A stretch of DNA of 10,072 nt, taken from contig JAIRTY010000604.1 in NCBI GenBank assembly GCA_031254715.1, forward strand, positions 1-10,072, given 5' to 3'. Position numbers and translations under genes: made by a program. The notes under the pieces were generated by a model that saw nothing but the letters and a program-made list of their open reading frames with translations, was not told the DNA's origin and made no database searches. Below, in pieces: positions 1 through 6,519 of the stretch (its first letter is position 1; each line of letters starts with the position of its first letter). The DNA is from Nocardiopsaceae bacterium. Its GTDB lineage: Bacteria > Actinomycetota > Actinomycetes > Streptosporangiales > Streptosporangiaceae.

Positions 1-257
1 GGGCGCTCGATGAAGATGGTGATCTCAGCAGGAGCCACTCCCAGCCGCTCGGGCCAGAAATGCAGCCCCAGACTGCTCTCCGCCATGCTGAACTGCGACA
101 GCCGCCGGGCTTCGATGACCGCCAATTGTGCCCGCAACCGTGGGTCCGCGGCAGCTTCCGGGCCGCTGGCGTCACTCTCCCGCAGGCTAGAACCAGGCAC
201 GGCAGCAGCGATCTGCTGCGCCAGGGCATACGCCCTGCTCACATCATCGGAACTCAC
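1..257 (-). CDS. Hypothetical protein, 5' part only (runs off left edge)
   Basis: An open frame on the minus strand starts at GTG 257 and stays open to the first base of the window, giving 85 complete codons with no stop. The product begins VSSDDVSRAYALAQQIAAAV, continues with an Ala/Arg-rich helical stretch (RLRAQLAVIEARRLSQFS), and then a more ordered part containing LGLHFWPERLGVAPAEIT. Residue use (Ala, Arg, Leu, Glu with third-position G/C) fits a real actinobacterial gene, and the opposite-strand frames look less protein-like. An alternative GTG in the same frame lies at 275, with G-rich sequence just upstream; the frame is closed by TAG at 302-300. I do not recognise the family. A possible minus-strand promoter lies at 316-348. 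The 3' end is missing, so length and function cannot be judged. Confidence 0.55.
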   Translation of the reverse strand, partial: MSSDDVSRAYALAQQIAAAVPGSSLRESDASGPEAAADPRLRAQLAVIEARRLSQFSMAESSLGLHFWPERLGVAPAEITIFIER

Positions 258-315
258 TGGGTCAGGATGACGCACCCCGCCCCAGAGAGCGAGCCAGATC
301 TAATGGCACCAGACA

Positions 316-348
316 TTGACAAACATAGAAGCGTCATAGAAGCGTCAA
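316..348. promoter_or_regulatory. Possible divergent promoter with 11-base tandem repeat
   Basis: The plus strand reads TTGACA at 316-321, a perfect sigma-70-type -35 hexamer. The minus strand reads TTGACG starting at 348, followed after 15 bases by TATGTT, a fair -10 hexamer pointing toward the gene that starts at 257. Between the two lie two perfect tandem copies of CATAGAAGCGT (324-334 and 335-345). The TTGAC and GTCAA arms are inverted around the repeat, so it could also bind a regulator. The hexamer match is seen; promoter activity is inferred. Confidence 0.3.
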
Positions 349-470
349 CGAGCGGATGATGCGGAACGGGCGTGGACGTCAAGATGATCTTGTGATCCGG
401 ACGTTGCGGTGGGCGGAGTGCGGTTTCGGTTTCGGCGGGATGTGTCCTGTCGCAGACAAGGTGAGCCAGT

Positions 471-493
471 CTCAGTGGGCCAGAGCCACTGGG
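471..493. repeat. Short hairpin next to dispersed repeat
   Basis: CTCAGTGG (471-478) pairs with CCACTGGG (486-493) across a seven-base loop, with one G-T pair. It overlaps the left end of the dispersed repeat copy at 483-520. No U-run follows, so it is not an obvious terminator. Confidence 0.35.
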
Positions 494-520
494 CTGTTGA
501 GTCTCAGTAAGTTGGGCCAT
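483..520. repeat. Dispersed repeat, copy A
   Basis: This 38-base stretch matches 7158-7194 at about 30 aligned positions with one single-base gap. The best-conserved core is GTTGRGTCTCAGYAAGTTG. Both copies are in the same orientation and both sit in gene-free gaps. I cannot assign it to a named insertion sequence or repeat family; it may be the end of a lost mobile element. Confidence 0.5.
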
Positions 521-565
521 CGGGCACGGTTGTATCCCTCAGCGCCGCGCGATCCAGGCTCGGCA

Positions 566-601
566 GCTGCGGTACGGCTCGCCGCTGCGGTACGGCGATG
601 A
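566..601. repeat. Imperfect 18-base tandem repeat
   Basis: GCTGCGGTACGGC occurs at 566-578 and again at 584-596, an 18-base period. It lies in the gap upstream of the gene at 664. No role is visible. Confidence 0.4.
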
Positions 602-631
602 TTCCAGCGGTTAAGGGAGGTCTACCTTGCA

Positions 632-641
632 GTGACGTCAC
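632..641. promoter_or_regulatory. GTGACGTCAC palindrome, possible operator
   Basis: A perfect 10-base palindrome sits 22 bases upstream of the start codon at 664 and just before the ribosome binding site GGGGAGG (646-652). A perfect palindrome in this position could be an operator for a dimeric regulator, but a single short copy is weak evidence. Confidence 0.25.
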
Positions 642-663
642 CCATGGGGAGGTATGGAGCGAT

Positions 664-1335
664 ATGGCGCGAACGCAGGACGACCACCTGTGGGCGCTGG
701 CACACGCCGAGCGCGCCGCGCTGGCCGAAGATCTAGCAGGCCTCCGCGCACAGCAGTGGCGGCATGACACCCTGTGCGGGGAATGGGACGTCGAGCAGGT
801 CGTCGCCCACCTCACCGCTGCGGCGAGCCTGAACCAGTGGCAGTGGCTGCGCAGCATGCTCGGCGCACGTTTCCGCCCCGAGGTGCACAACCAGCGGCGG
901 CTGGCTGAGCACCGCGGCAGCAACCCCGCTGAGACACTTGATCGGTTCCGCGCCGTCATCACCAGCACTACCGCACCCTCGCGGCACACCCCGGCCTACC
1001 TCGGCGAGGTCGTTGTGCATGCCCAAGATATCCGCCTGCCGCTGGGGCTTGCACGGACGCCGAGCGTCGACGCGCTGACACCCGTGGCCGGCTTCTTCGC
1101 CCGGCGCGACTTCACGGTTGCCAGCCATACCCACATCACCGGCCTGCAGCTGCGGGCCGGTGATGGGCCGTTTGGCACGGGCGCCGGTCCGCTGGTCACC
1201 GGATCGACTCTTGCGCTGGTGATGAGCATGGCTGGCCGCGTATCGTACTTGGCCGAGCTTGACGGCCCAGGCCTGCCGACCCTGCGGTCGCGTCTGCAAG
1301 CACCGCAGCCCGAACCGCCGCTGGCGCAGGACTAG
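664..1335 (+). CDS. Maleylpyruvate isomerase family mycothiol-dependent enzyme
   Basis: The product is 223 residues and belongs to the DinB-like MDMPI family, cytoplasmic enzymes that use mycothiol as cofactor thiol and bind a divalent metal. The start at ATG 664 is chosen because GGGGAGG lies 11 bases upstream; an in-frame GTG or ATG further up has no such site. The N-terminal helical bundle carries CGEWDVEQVVAHL (residues 38-50) with the expected metal ligand His49. The second ligand cluster is GEVVVHAQDIRLPLG (residues 114-128), giving Glu115 and His119. The C-terminal part (about 161-211) has the family pattern of an LRAGDG segment, a GxGPLVTG turn, then AGR and LxGPGLPTLRSRL. Length and all three ligands are typical, so the gene looks intact. 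The real substrate is unknown: most members of this family are not proven maleylpyruvate isomerases. No operon partner is nearby. Confidence 0.9.
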   Translation: MARTQDDHLWALAHAERAALAEDLAGLRAQQWRHDTLCGEWDVEQVVAHLTAAASLNQWQWLRSMLGARFRPEVHNQRRLAEHRGSNPAETLDRFRAVITSTTAPSRHTPAYLGEVVVHAQDIRLPLGLARTPSVDALTPVAGFFARRDFTVASHTHITGLQLRAGDGPFGTGAGPLVTGSTLALVMSMAGRVSYLAELDGPGLPTLRSRLQAPQPEPPLAQD

Positions 1336-1427
1336 AGTCCCCGGGCCAGATCCGCCACGACCCACCATGCGAAGCGCGGGCAGGCCGGTCAGCAGGGGTA
1401 TGACTCCGGCCGGGAGAGAGACCGAAC

Positions 1428-1475
1428 ATGGCAGCAGGCACACGCATCGAGTGGACCGAGGTCACCTGGAACGTC
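1428..1475 (+). pseudogene. DUF5131 (phage Gp37/Gp68 family) gene, N-terminal remnant
   Basis: An ATG at 1428, preceded by GGGAGAGA, opens a frame beginning MAAGTRIEWTEVTWN. DUF5131 proteins characteristically start with a (T/S)xIEWTxxTWNP motif followed by VTGC and a Cys-rich stretch. Here the match stops dead after TWN: the following residues are VRDLGSSDHG and no Cys cluster appears. Beyond about 1475 the frame is simply the antisense of the membrane gene at 1536-1967. I read this as the first 15-16 codons of a family member, truncated by a deletion or insertion. DUF5131 genes are found on phages and mobile elements, so the scrap is a trace of such DNA. The motif is short; a chance match is possible but the IEWTxxTWN string is distinctive and sits at the correct distance from a start codon with a ribosome binding site. 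Confidence 0.6.
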
Positions 1476-1535
1476 AGGGACCTGGGGAGCTCTGATCACG
1501 GCGACCGCCGCCCAGATCCCGGCCGTGGGGCCGTG

Positions 1536-1967
1536 TCACCGGCGATACCTCCTCGTGCGCGCGACCTGCGTGAGCATGACGAGGCTGAGTGCGAGCAGGG
1601 GGCCCTCGAAGGCCAAAGAGGTGATTCCCAGCGCGTCCCAGTTGCCGATGTGGTCCGCCATCTGGGGGAATCCGATGGTGCGACTCCACACGAAGCCCAC
1701 GATGGTCGCGGCGGCCAGTGCCGCGGTCGCGGCCCACATGACCTGCCTTGACCTCGCAAACTCTCTCAGTTCGGTGAGGATCAATGCCGGGATGAACGCG
1801 AGCGAAAGGGCGATGTCGCAGCAAAAGAGCCCCGCCATGTAGTAGACGTGCTCATCGAACTCCATACCGATGTCACGGATATGGCAGTAGGACATTCCGG
1901 CGAGCGCGACCGAGGCCAGCCCGAGCGCCGCCAAGCTTCCCGTCTCGTCCACCGTGCGTGTGCGCAT
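1536..1967 (-). CDS. Four-helix integral membrane protein, unnamed family
   Basis: The product is 143 residues with four predicted membrane helices at about 11-28, 42-65, 75-94 and 115-133, and an Arg-rich cytoplasmic tail (RTRRYRR). Between helices 3 and 4 is WSRTIGFPQMADHIGNW (94-110), followed by LGITSLAFEG. From memory, a widespread unnamed actinobacterial membrane family has the pattern xSRTxGLPxxxxDxGxWxxxLGxxSLxxE together with an HxxDxxxxFxE segment after helix 1; here CHIRDIGMEFDEH (28-40) fits. No function is known to me. The ATG at 1967 is the only good upstream start, because an in-frame TGA lies 12 bases before it; no clear Shine-Dalgarno site is seen, so a later start at Met25 is possible. 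It lies downstream of the propeller-amidohydrolase on the same strand, but a strong terminator hairpin separates them, so it is probably transcribed on its own. Confidence 0.7.
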   Translation of the reverse strand: MRTRTVDETGSLAALGLASVALAGMSYCHIRDIGMEFDEHVYYMAGLFCCDIALSLAFIPALILTELREFARSRQVMWAATAALAAATIVGFVWSRTIGFPQMADHIGNWDALGITSLAFEGPLLALSLVMLTQVARTRRYRR

Positions 1968-2013
1968 ACGTACTGATCACCATGACCTTCGCCGGTTGCC
2001 TCACAAGTTCGTG

Positions 2014-2050
2014 TTCGGGGCGCCGGCGAACGAATCGCCGGCGCCCCGAG
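2014..2050 (-). terminator. Strong hairpin terminator after the amidohydrolase gene
   Basis: CGGGGCGCCGGCG (2016-2028) pairs perfectly with CGCCGGCGCCCCG (2036-2048) around the loop AACGAAT; one more A-T and one G-T pair extend the stem to about 15. It begins 5 bases past the stop codon of the minus-strand gene ending at 2055. No U-run follows, which is common for actinobacterial terminators. Confidence 0.8.
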
Positions 2051-2054
2051 CCGG

Positions 2055-5000
2055 CTAGCACATGTATTCCATGATGTAGCCGAAGCTCGTCCGCTTGCGC
2101 AGGCCGGTGGGCGTCTGCCACACCGGAGCGCGCTGCCCGGATGCCTGCTTGGCGGGTGCGGCCTGCTTGAGGGCACCCTGCGCGGCGCCGTTCGCCCCGT
2201 ACGGGCCGATCAGCTGCTGCGGGGTGTACAGGTTGCCGTTCTGCATCACGTAGTCGTCGTTGGCGATCGTCTCGATGTCCTCCAGCGGGTTGCCGTGGAT
2301 GATGTCCATGTCGGCGATCATTCCCGGCTGGATCGTGCCGAGCTGACCCAGCACGCCCATGATCTTGGCGGGCTCGACGGTGGCGCCGCGTAGGGCCTCG
2401 TAGTTGCTCAGGCCGGTATGTGCCATCGCGCTGAGCGCGATGACCTGTCCGAAATTCCCGTAGCCGATGGGGTTATCGGTACCGACGAGCGTCGTGCCAC
2501 CCGCCGCAACGATCTTCGCCACCGCCTTGCCGAACCCGACCGAGCCGGACAGCTGCGCCGCGGTGAGCGGAGGCTGCGCGAACTCCTGCTGCGCCAAGGC
2601 GTAGTTCCACGGGCTCAGCAGTGCCTTCATCCGCGGGTCATCGACGGTCGGCTGCCCGTTGATCTTCGGAAGGAAGTTCGGCGCGCCCGAGAACGGCGTC
2701 GTGCTGATCGACATCCCCGAGCGGGCGTACAGCTGGATCGTGTCGTCGTAGGCGACGCTGTCCTGGGACACGGCGATCTGGTAGCCCAGACGCTGTGTCG
2801 CCCAGTGCGAGCTGCCGTCTTGGCCGAAGGCCAGCGCCGGCCAGAAGTAGTGCGAGAAGGACGGGATCCCGAGGTCGTGACCCGCCTGAATCGCGGTCTG
2901 CTCCATGTCGTTGGGCAGCCGGACGTAGGTCTTGAGGATGTCCGGCTTGAGCTTTGCGAGCCTCGACAGGTCCGTCGTCATCGATGAGGCGGTCGGATCG
3001 GGTCGCATCCAGGCGTAGAAGATCCGGCTTCCGTCGACCGGTTCGCCCGACCAGAAGTACCGCGGTCCGGGCGCCGCGCCCGATTCTTGGGACTCAACCT
3101 CCTCGAGCGAGTGGTACGGCTCGTCGCCCATCGACATCTCGGTCGTGATCCCGAGCGAGAGCTCGAGGCGATTCTTCCGGCCGCCGGCGAAGGGCTGGTC
3201 CATTCCCTCGTGCGCATGCGACTCCCACAGACCCGGAATCACCGTGTCATTGGACGCATCGACGTACTGGATGCCCTGACCATACGACGACTGCGGGCGA
3301 GCCGGACCGACGCTCTCGATCTTGTTGCCCTGGACCACGATGTCCACGTTGTGCTGCTCGGAGTTGCTCGTGCCCGCCCAGAGCGTCCCGGCGTGAATGA
3401 CCTTCTCGCCCTTGGGCGGAGCTTGCGGCTTCCAGTTCAGGTCGACCTGGACGGTGGTGGGCGCGCCGCCCTTAACCGAGACCATTCGCAGCGTCCCGGC
3501 CGAGTCATACAGGATGTGCTGCGAGTCGCCCGACCAGCTCAGCTGGTCCGCCGCCTCCCTCGTCACCTGCTTCGCCGCGCCCGTCGGTGCGCCCGTCGCC
3601 GGGTCCACCGGCACGATGTACAGCACGGAATCCATCACGTAGGCCATGGACTTGCCGTCAGGCGACCACACGGGACCGTCGTCCTCCACCCGGTTGGTGA
3701 GCGTCTCATACGGCCGCGCGGGATCCGGCAGATACAGCTTCGTGGCACCCGTGCTCACGTTGACCGTCTGGATCCTGCTCGTGCCCTCGCGGAAGCGGTT
3801 GGAGTACTGCCGCAGCGCCGCCAGCGCGATCGTGTTGCTGTCGGGCCCCCACGAGGGCCGCCCGGCCTCGAAGTCGGCGTTGATGTTGATACCGGTGGAG
3901 TTCGCCGTCCCCCAGACCTTGTGGAACTGCCCGGTGGCGACGTCTGCGACGTACATCTCACGGGCGCCGGCCTCGGCGTCGAGCGTCGTCATGAACGCGA
4001 TCTGCTTGCCGTCGGGGGACCACGCAGGGTTGACCTGCGCGCCCGTAAATGGCGCCGTCAGCTTGCGCGTCTGCCCGGTCTGCATGTCGCGGATGTAGAC
4101 CGCCATCGACCCATCGGAGTCGGTCGAGTACGCCAACGACTTCCCGTCCGGCGACCAGGTGGGATCCGCCTTGTAGAACGAGTCGTTCGTCAACTCCTGC
4201 GGCATCTTGCCGATCGTCATCGACCACAGCTGGTTGAGCGCGACGAACGCCACCTGCTTTCCGTCCGGCGACAGCTTCGGGCTGAGGATGCCGGTCGCCT
4301 TCTGCGTCGCAGTCGACGAGAAGTTGTGGCTCTTCATCGGGTAGGAGGCCCGTTTGAAGGGCATCTCCGCCGAGAACGGAATCTGAGTGACCGCGCCGGA
4401 GGTGACGTTGCGCTTCCAGATCTTGCCATTGGAGGCGTAGACCAGCGTGTCATTCGAGAGCCACTCAGCCGGAAACGCGAACACGTCCTCATCGCCCGAG
4501 ACCGCCTGCCCGTTGACGAACAACTGCGTCAGCGGACCACCGTTGACGCTCGTGGGCCCGCCCGAGCCCATTGCACTCCCCTGCGCCACATACGCGACGT
4601 TCTTCCCGTCCGGGGAGGTGGTCGGCGACCAATACGTCATCGAAGAGTCCGAATACAGCGTCTGGGCCTGCCCCTGACCGTCCGCCGCGACCGACTTGAT
4701 CGCATGCGTCGTGTCCACGTAGGTGATATGCGAACCATCCGGCGTCCATGACGGGTAGTAGGCGTTATTGAGAACCGCCTGGTCGGTGATCTCCGTCAAC
4801 TTGCCCGTGGCGAGCGTCAGCACCCAAACGTTGTAGCTGCCACTCGCAGTTCCGTCAGGCGATCCCGCCACCGGCCGATCCGACGAGAACACGATCTGTG
4901 AGCCATCCGGCGAGTAGCGCGGCTCGCGGTCATCGTAGGAGCCGGACGTCAGCTGACGGACGTTCGAGCCATCCGGGTTCATCGCCCAGATGTGGAACGT

Positions 5001-5384
5001 CCCGCTCTTATACGACTGGAACGCGATCGACTTGCCATCCGGCGACCACGTCGGATATGCGGTGTCCTGCAACAGGCTTGAGATCCGTGTCGCCTTACCG
5101 CCGCTCGCCGGCAAGGTCCACAGATTCCCCAAGAAGTTCATGGCGATCGACTTGCCGTCCGGAGACAGCGCGACCGTCAGCGCAGACCCCTCATGAAAGG
5201 TCATCGTCGCGGACGTACCGCCGCCTCGCGCATGCGACGGTCCCTCCGGAGCGGCGGCGGACCGGGCCGCGGCTCCCACCATGGCAACCGCGACCACGCA
5301 ACTCAACGCTGCGCCTAAGACCGCCGAGACAGTGAAACCTCGATGGCGAGACGCACGGTGGAACAGACCACTCGTTGCACCCAC
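2055..5384 (-). CDS. Secreted TolB-like PD40 beta-propeller fused to amidohydrolase
   Basis: From GTG 5384 the product is 1109 residues. This start is preferred over an ATG at 5600 because GGGAGAAG lies nine bases upstream and because a signal peptide follows directly: basic FHRASRHRG, then a hydrophobic core (about 18-40) and an Ala-rich cleavage region near RSAAA (41-45). Residues about 65-640 are built from PD40/TolB-type repeats, with SPDGK or variants at 74, 114, 158, 214, 257, 372, 411, 456, 513 (GPDS) and 574. Residues about 660-1070 form an amidohydrolase: VIPGLWESHAHEG gives metal ligands His723 and His725, Lys818 (LKTYVRL) is the likely carboxylated lysine, His845 and His860 are candidate third and fourth ligands, and GTD (Asp970) is the catalytic aspartate. 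All expected residues are present, so the enzyme should be active. The export signal places it outside the membrane. Such proteins are usually annotated only as amidohydrolase family; the substrate is unknown and could be a peptide-like or cyclic amide compound, with the propeller perhaps binding it or a partner. It is a single-gene unit with its own terminator. Confidence 0.92.
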   Translation of the reverse strand: MGATSGLFHRASRHRGFTVSAVLGAALSCVVAVAMVGAAARSAAAPEGPSHARGGGTSATMTFHEGSALTVALSPDGKSIAMNFLGNLWTLPASGGKATRISSLLQDTAYPTWSPDGKSIAFQSYKSGTFHIWAMNPDGSNVRQLTSGSYDDREPRYSPDGSQIVFSSDRPVAGSPDGTASGSYNVWVLTLATGKLTEITDQAVLNNAYYPSWTPDGSHITYVDTTHAIKSVAADGQGQAQTLYSDSSMTYWSPTTSPDGKNVAYVAQGSAMGSGGPTSVNGGPLTQLFVNGQAVSGDEDVFAFPAEWLSNDTLVYASNGKIWKRNVTSGAVTQIPFSAEMPFKRASYPMKSHNFSSTATQKATGILSPKLSPDGKQVAFVALNQLWSMTIGKMPQELTNDSFYKADPTWSPDGKSLAYSTDSDGSMAVYIRDMQTGQTRKLTAPFTGAQVNPAWSPDGKQIAFMTTLDAEAGAREMYVADVATGQFHKVWGTANSTGININADFEAGRPSWGPDSNTIALAALRQYSNRFREGTSRIQTVNVSTGATKLYLPDPARPYETLTNRVEDDGPVWSPDGKSMAYVMDSVLYIVPVDPATGAPTGAAKQVTREAADQLSWSGDSQHILYDSAGTLRMVSVKGGAPTTVQVDLNWKPQAPPKGEKVIHAGTLWAGTSNSEQHNVDIVVQGNKIESVGPARPQSSYGQGIQYVDASNDTVIPGLWESHAHEGMDQPFAGGRKNRLELSLGITTEMSMGDEPYHSLEEVESQESGAAPGPRYFWSGEPVDGSRIFYAWMRPDPTASSMTTDLSRLAKLKPDILKTYVRLPNDMEQTAIQAGHDLGIPSFSHYFWPALAFGQDGSSHWATQRLGYQIAVSQDSVAYDDTIQLYARSGMSISTTPFSGAPNFLPKINGQPTVDDPRMKALLSPWNYALAQQEFAQPPLTAAQLSGSVGFGKAVAKIVAAGGTTLVGTDNPIGYGNFGQVIALSAMAHTGLSNYEALRGATVEPAKIMGVLGQLGTIQPGMIADMDIIHGNPLEDIETIANDDYVMQNGNLYTPQQLIGPYGANGAAQGALKQAAPAKQASGQRAPVWQTPTGLRKRTSFGYIMEYMC

Positions 5385-5581
5385 AGATATCTTCTCCCGA
5401 GTAGGACGACGTCCCGACACAACCAATCCGTCGTTGACGACACAAGCCAGACTCCACAGAAATGCGTCGAACGGTGGGTATCGTGCGATGAACGGTCGAA
5501 AGGGGCAGTTCAGCGGGTCCTCCGCGCTGGTCATAGCGTGGCTAGTGAGACGAAGGTGCTTGAAGTGGTTAGGGGGTAAAT
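5385..5581. promoter_or_regulatory. Divergent intergenic region
   Basis: About 200 bases separate the start of the propeller-amidohydrolase (minus) from the small ORF at 5582 (plus), so both promoters should lie here. Ribosome binding sites are clear on both sides (GGGAGAAG for the minus gene; GGGGG five bases before ATG 5582 for the plus gene). I could not pick convincing -35/-10 pairs. The minus frame remains open through this region to an ATG at 5600, but that extension (72 residues, Cys- and His-containing and non-repetitive) would bury the signal peptide and is unlikely to be translated. Confidence 0.5.
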
Positions 5582-5875
5582 ATGTACAACTATGGTCCAT
5601 ACGATCGGCCGGACATCAAGCGTGCTCGCGAGCAGAACCAGCGGGCCGTGGACCGGCTCCAGCAGCGAAACGAAGCACTGTACTCACAGCCCTCGGCACA
5701 GCAGCCCTTCAACGGCGTCACCGTTGACACCAACTGGGTCAAGGACTTCACGGAGGGACAGCAGGAGGAAGCAGACAGGCGGCACGACCGTTATGTCCGC
5801 AACCTTGCTGAGACCGGCCGCTCTAGGGATCATCGGCCTGATCAAGCGCTGGTTCCAGAGCCAGGCGATCCCTGA
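5582..5875 (+). CDS. Small Gln/Arg-rich hypothetical protein, possibly frameshifted
   Basis: A 97-residue frame starts at ATG 5582 with GGGGG at an ideal five-base spacing. The product begins MYNYGPYDRPDIKRAREQNQ and is rich in Gln, Arg, Glu and Asp; residues about 11-32 and 56-80 look helical and could form coiled coils (for example FTEGQQEEADRRHDRYVRNL). After about residue 79 the composition changes to GRSRDHRPDQALVPEPGDP, while the frame one base over reads AALGIIGLIKRWFQSQAIPE, a short hydrophobic segment with a basic edge followed by a Pro/Ala linker. That suggests a frameshift near 5815 and that the true product continued. I do not recognise the family. It lies directly upstream of the decayed Mrr nuclease domain and in the same frame as it, so the two may be pieces of one gene. 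Confidence 0.5.
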   Translation: MYNYGPYDRPDIKRAREQNQRAVDRLQQRNEALYSQPSAQQPFNGVTVDTNWVKDFTEGQQEEADRRHDRYVRNLAETGRSRDHRPDQALVPEPGDP

Positions 5876-6031
5876 GAGACCCGCACCGGCCGCCGCTTGG
5901 CCGCGCACATCACAGGAACTGGTGGATAACGCGGTCGGCGGGCCAATCACCCAAGGCCGATATGTGCCGATGCTGACGAACTGCCGGCCCTGGTCCACGT
6001 CCACGCGGCGCTTTTCAGGCGCGAATCACGA

Positions 6032-6439
6032 TGGCCATTCGATCAGGCTGTCGTGGTGGGCTACGGCGGGCTAGAGGCAGAGACGGAGCACCTCGGCGGC
6101 CCAGGGGACAACGGGCTTGATGGCCTGATCCGCCTGGACAAGCTTGGTCTCGACGTGGTGTACGTCCAGGCGAAGCGGTACACCGACCGGCATGTCGGCA
6201 GGCCCGAGATCCAAGCTTTCGTCGGCGCTCTCCACGGCGCTCAGGCCTCACGGGGTGTCTTCATCACCACGACCCGATTCAGCCCCGAAGCCAAGGACTA
6301 CGCTGAACGCGTCAACGCTCGGCTTATCCTCATCGACGGCCCGGAGCTGGCAAATCTGATGATCGAGCACAACTGCGGCGTCGTGATCGAGGAGACCTTC
6401 ACCCTGAAGCAGGTAGACGAGAACTTCTTCGGAGACCTT
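6032..6439 (+). pseudogene. Mrr-type restriction endonuclease domain, decayed
   Basis: The plus-strand frame reads WPFDQAVVVGYGG, then EHLGGPGDNGLDGLIR, LGLDVVYVQAKRYTD, VGRPEIQAFVGALHG, GVFITTTRFSPEAKDYAE, RLILIDGPELANLMIEHN and ends near VDENFFGD. This is the Mrr catalytic domain (PF04471 type), in order and nearly complete. The PD-(D/E)xK-type residues are kept: Asp of LDG at 6119-6121, Gln of QAK at 6167-6169 and Lys at 6173-6175. Intact Mrr proteins cleave modified DNA and carry an N-terminal winged-helix domain, which is missing. The start of the nuclease fold also looks shortened: family members have several more residues (of the type DLLVAM) between the FEQ-like and GYGG motifs. There is no proper start codon, an in-frame TAA sits at 5927-5929, and the natural stop after FF(E/G)D is lost so the frame runs on antisense to the YciI gene. 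Most likely inactive, unless the upstream frames are joined by frameshifting. Confidence 0.8.
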
Positions 6440-6486
6440 TACCCGACTTTGCGGCATTGCAGGACATCGTCGCGCACTCCCGCACT

Positions 6487-6519
6487 GGTGACGGCGGGCA
6501 GGTTGACGTCACCGTCACC
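6487..6519 (-). terminator. Possible hairpin at the end of the YciI gene
   Basis: GGTGACG (6487-6493) pairs with CGTCACC (6513-6519) around a 19-base loop. On the minus strand it overlaps the stop codon of the YciI-family gene. The stem is only seven pairs and no U-run follows, so this is tentative. Confidence 0.25.

Larger units (their letters stand above)
258..663. other. Intergenic gap with short repeats
   Basis: This stretch of about 400 bases separates two divergent genes. It holds an 11-base perfect tandem duplication bracketed by TTGAC/GTCAA (316-348), a small hairpin (471-493), one copy of a roughly 37-base dispersed repeat (483-520), an imperfect 18-base tandem repeat (566-601), a 10-base palindrome GTGACGTCAC (632-641) and the ribosome binding site of the next gene. 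An 81-codon frame at 356-601 has no family resemblance, so I do not call it a gene. Confidence 0.6.

Noticed and set aside
733..1443. Long minus-strand frame opposite the mycothiol enzyme gene
   Set aside because: The plus-strand product has all family ligands; the minus-strand product is compositionally odd and matches nothing.
3087..4751. A 554-codon open frame on the plus strand within the amidohydrolase gene
   Set aside because: It is antisense to a gene with clear PD40 and amidohydrolase motifs. Its product is an Arg/Val/Leu/Asp-rich string without family features, as expected from third-position G/C bias on the other strand.
3600..5200. Recurring DNA words such as GCCGTCCGGCGACCA, resembling a repeat array
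   Set aside because: They are the coding sequence of the SPDGK motif in successive PD40 repeats, at irregular spacing, and not a CRISPR or non-coding repeat array.
5385..5600. N-terminal extension of the amidohydrolase to ATG 5600
   Set aside because: The extension would bury the signal peptide, overlap the start of the divergent ORF at 5582, and lacks the well-spaced ribosome binding site seen before GTG 5384.
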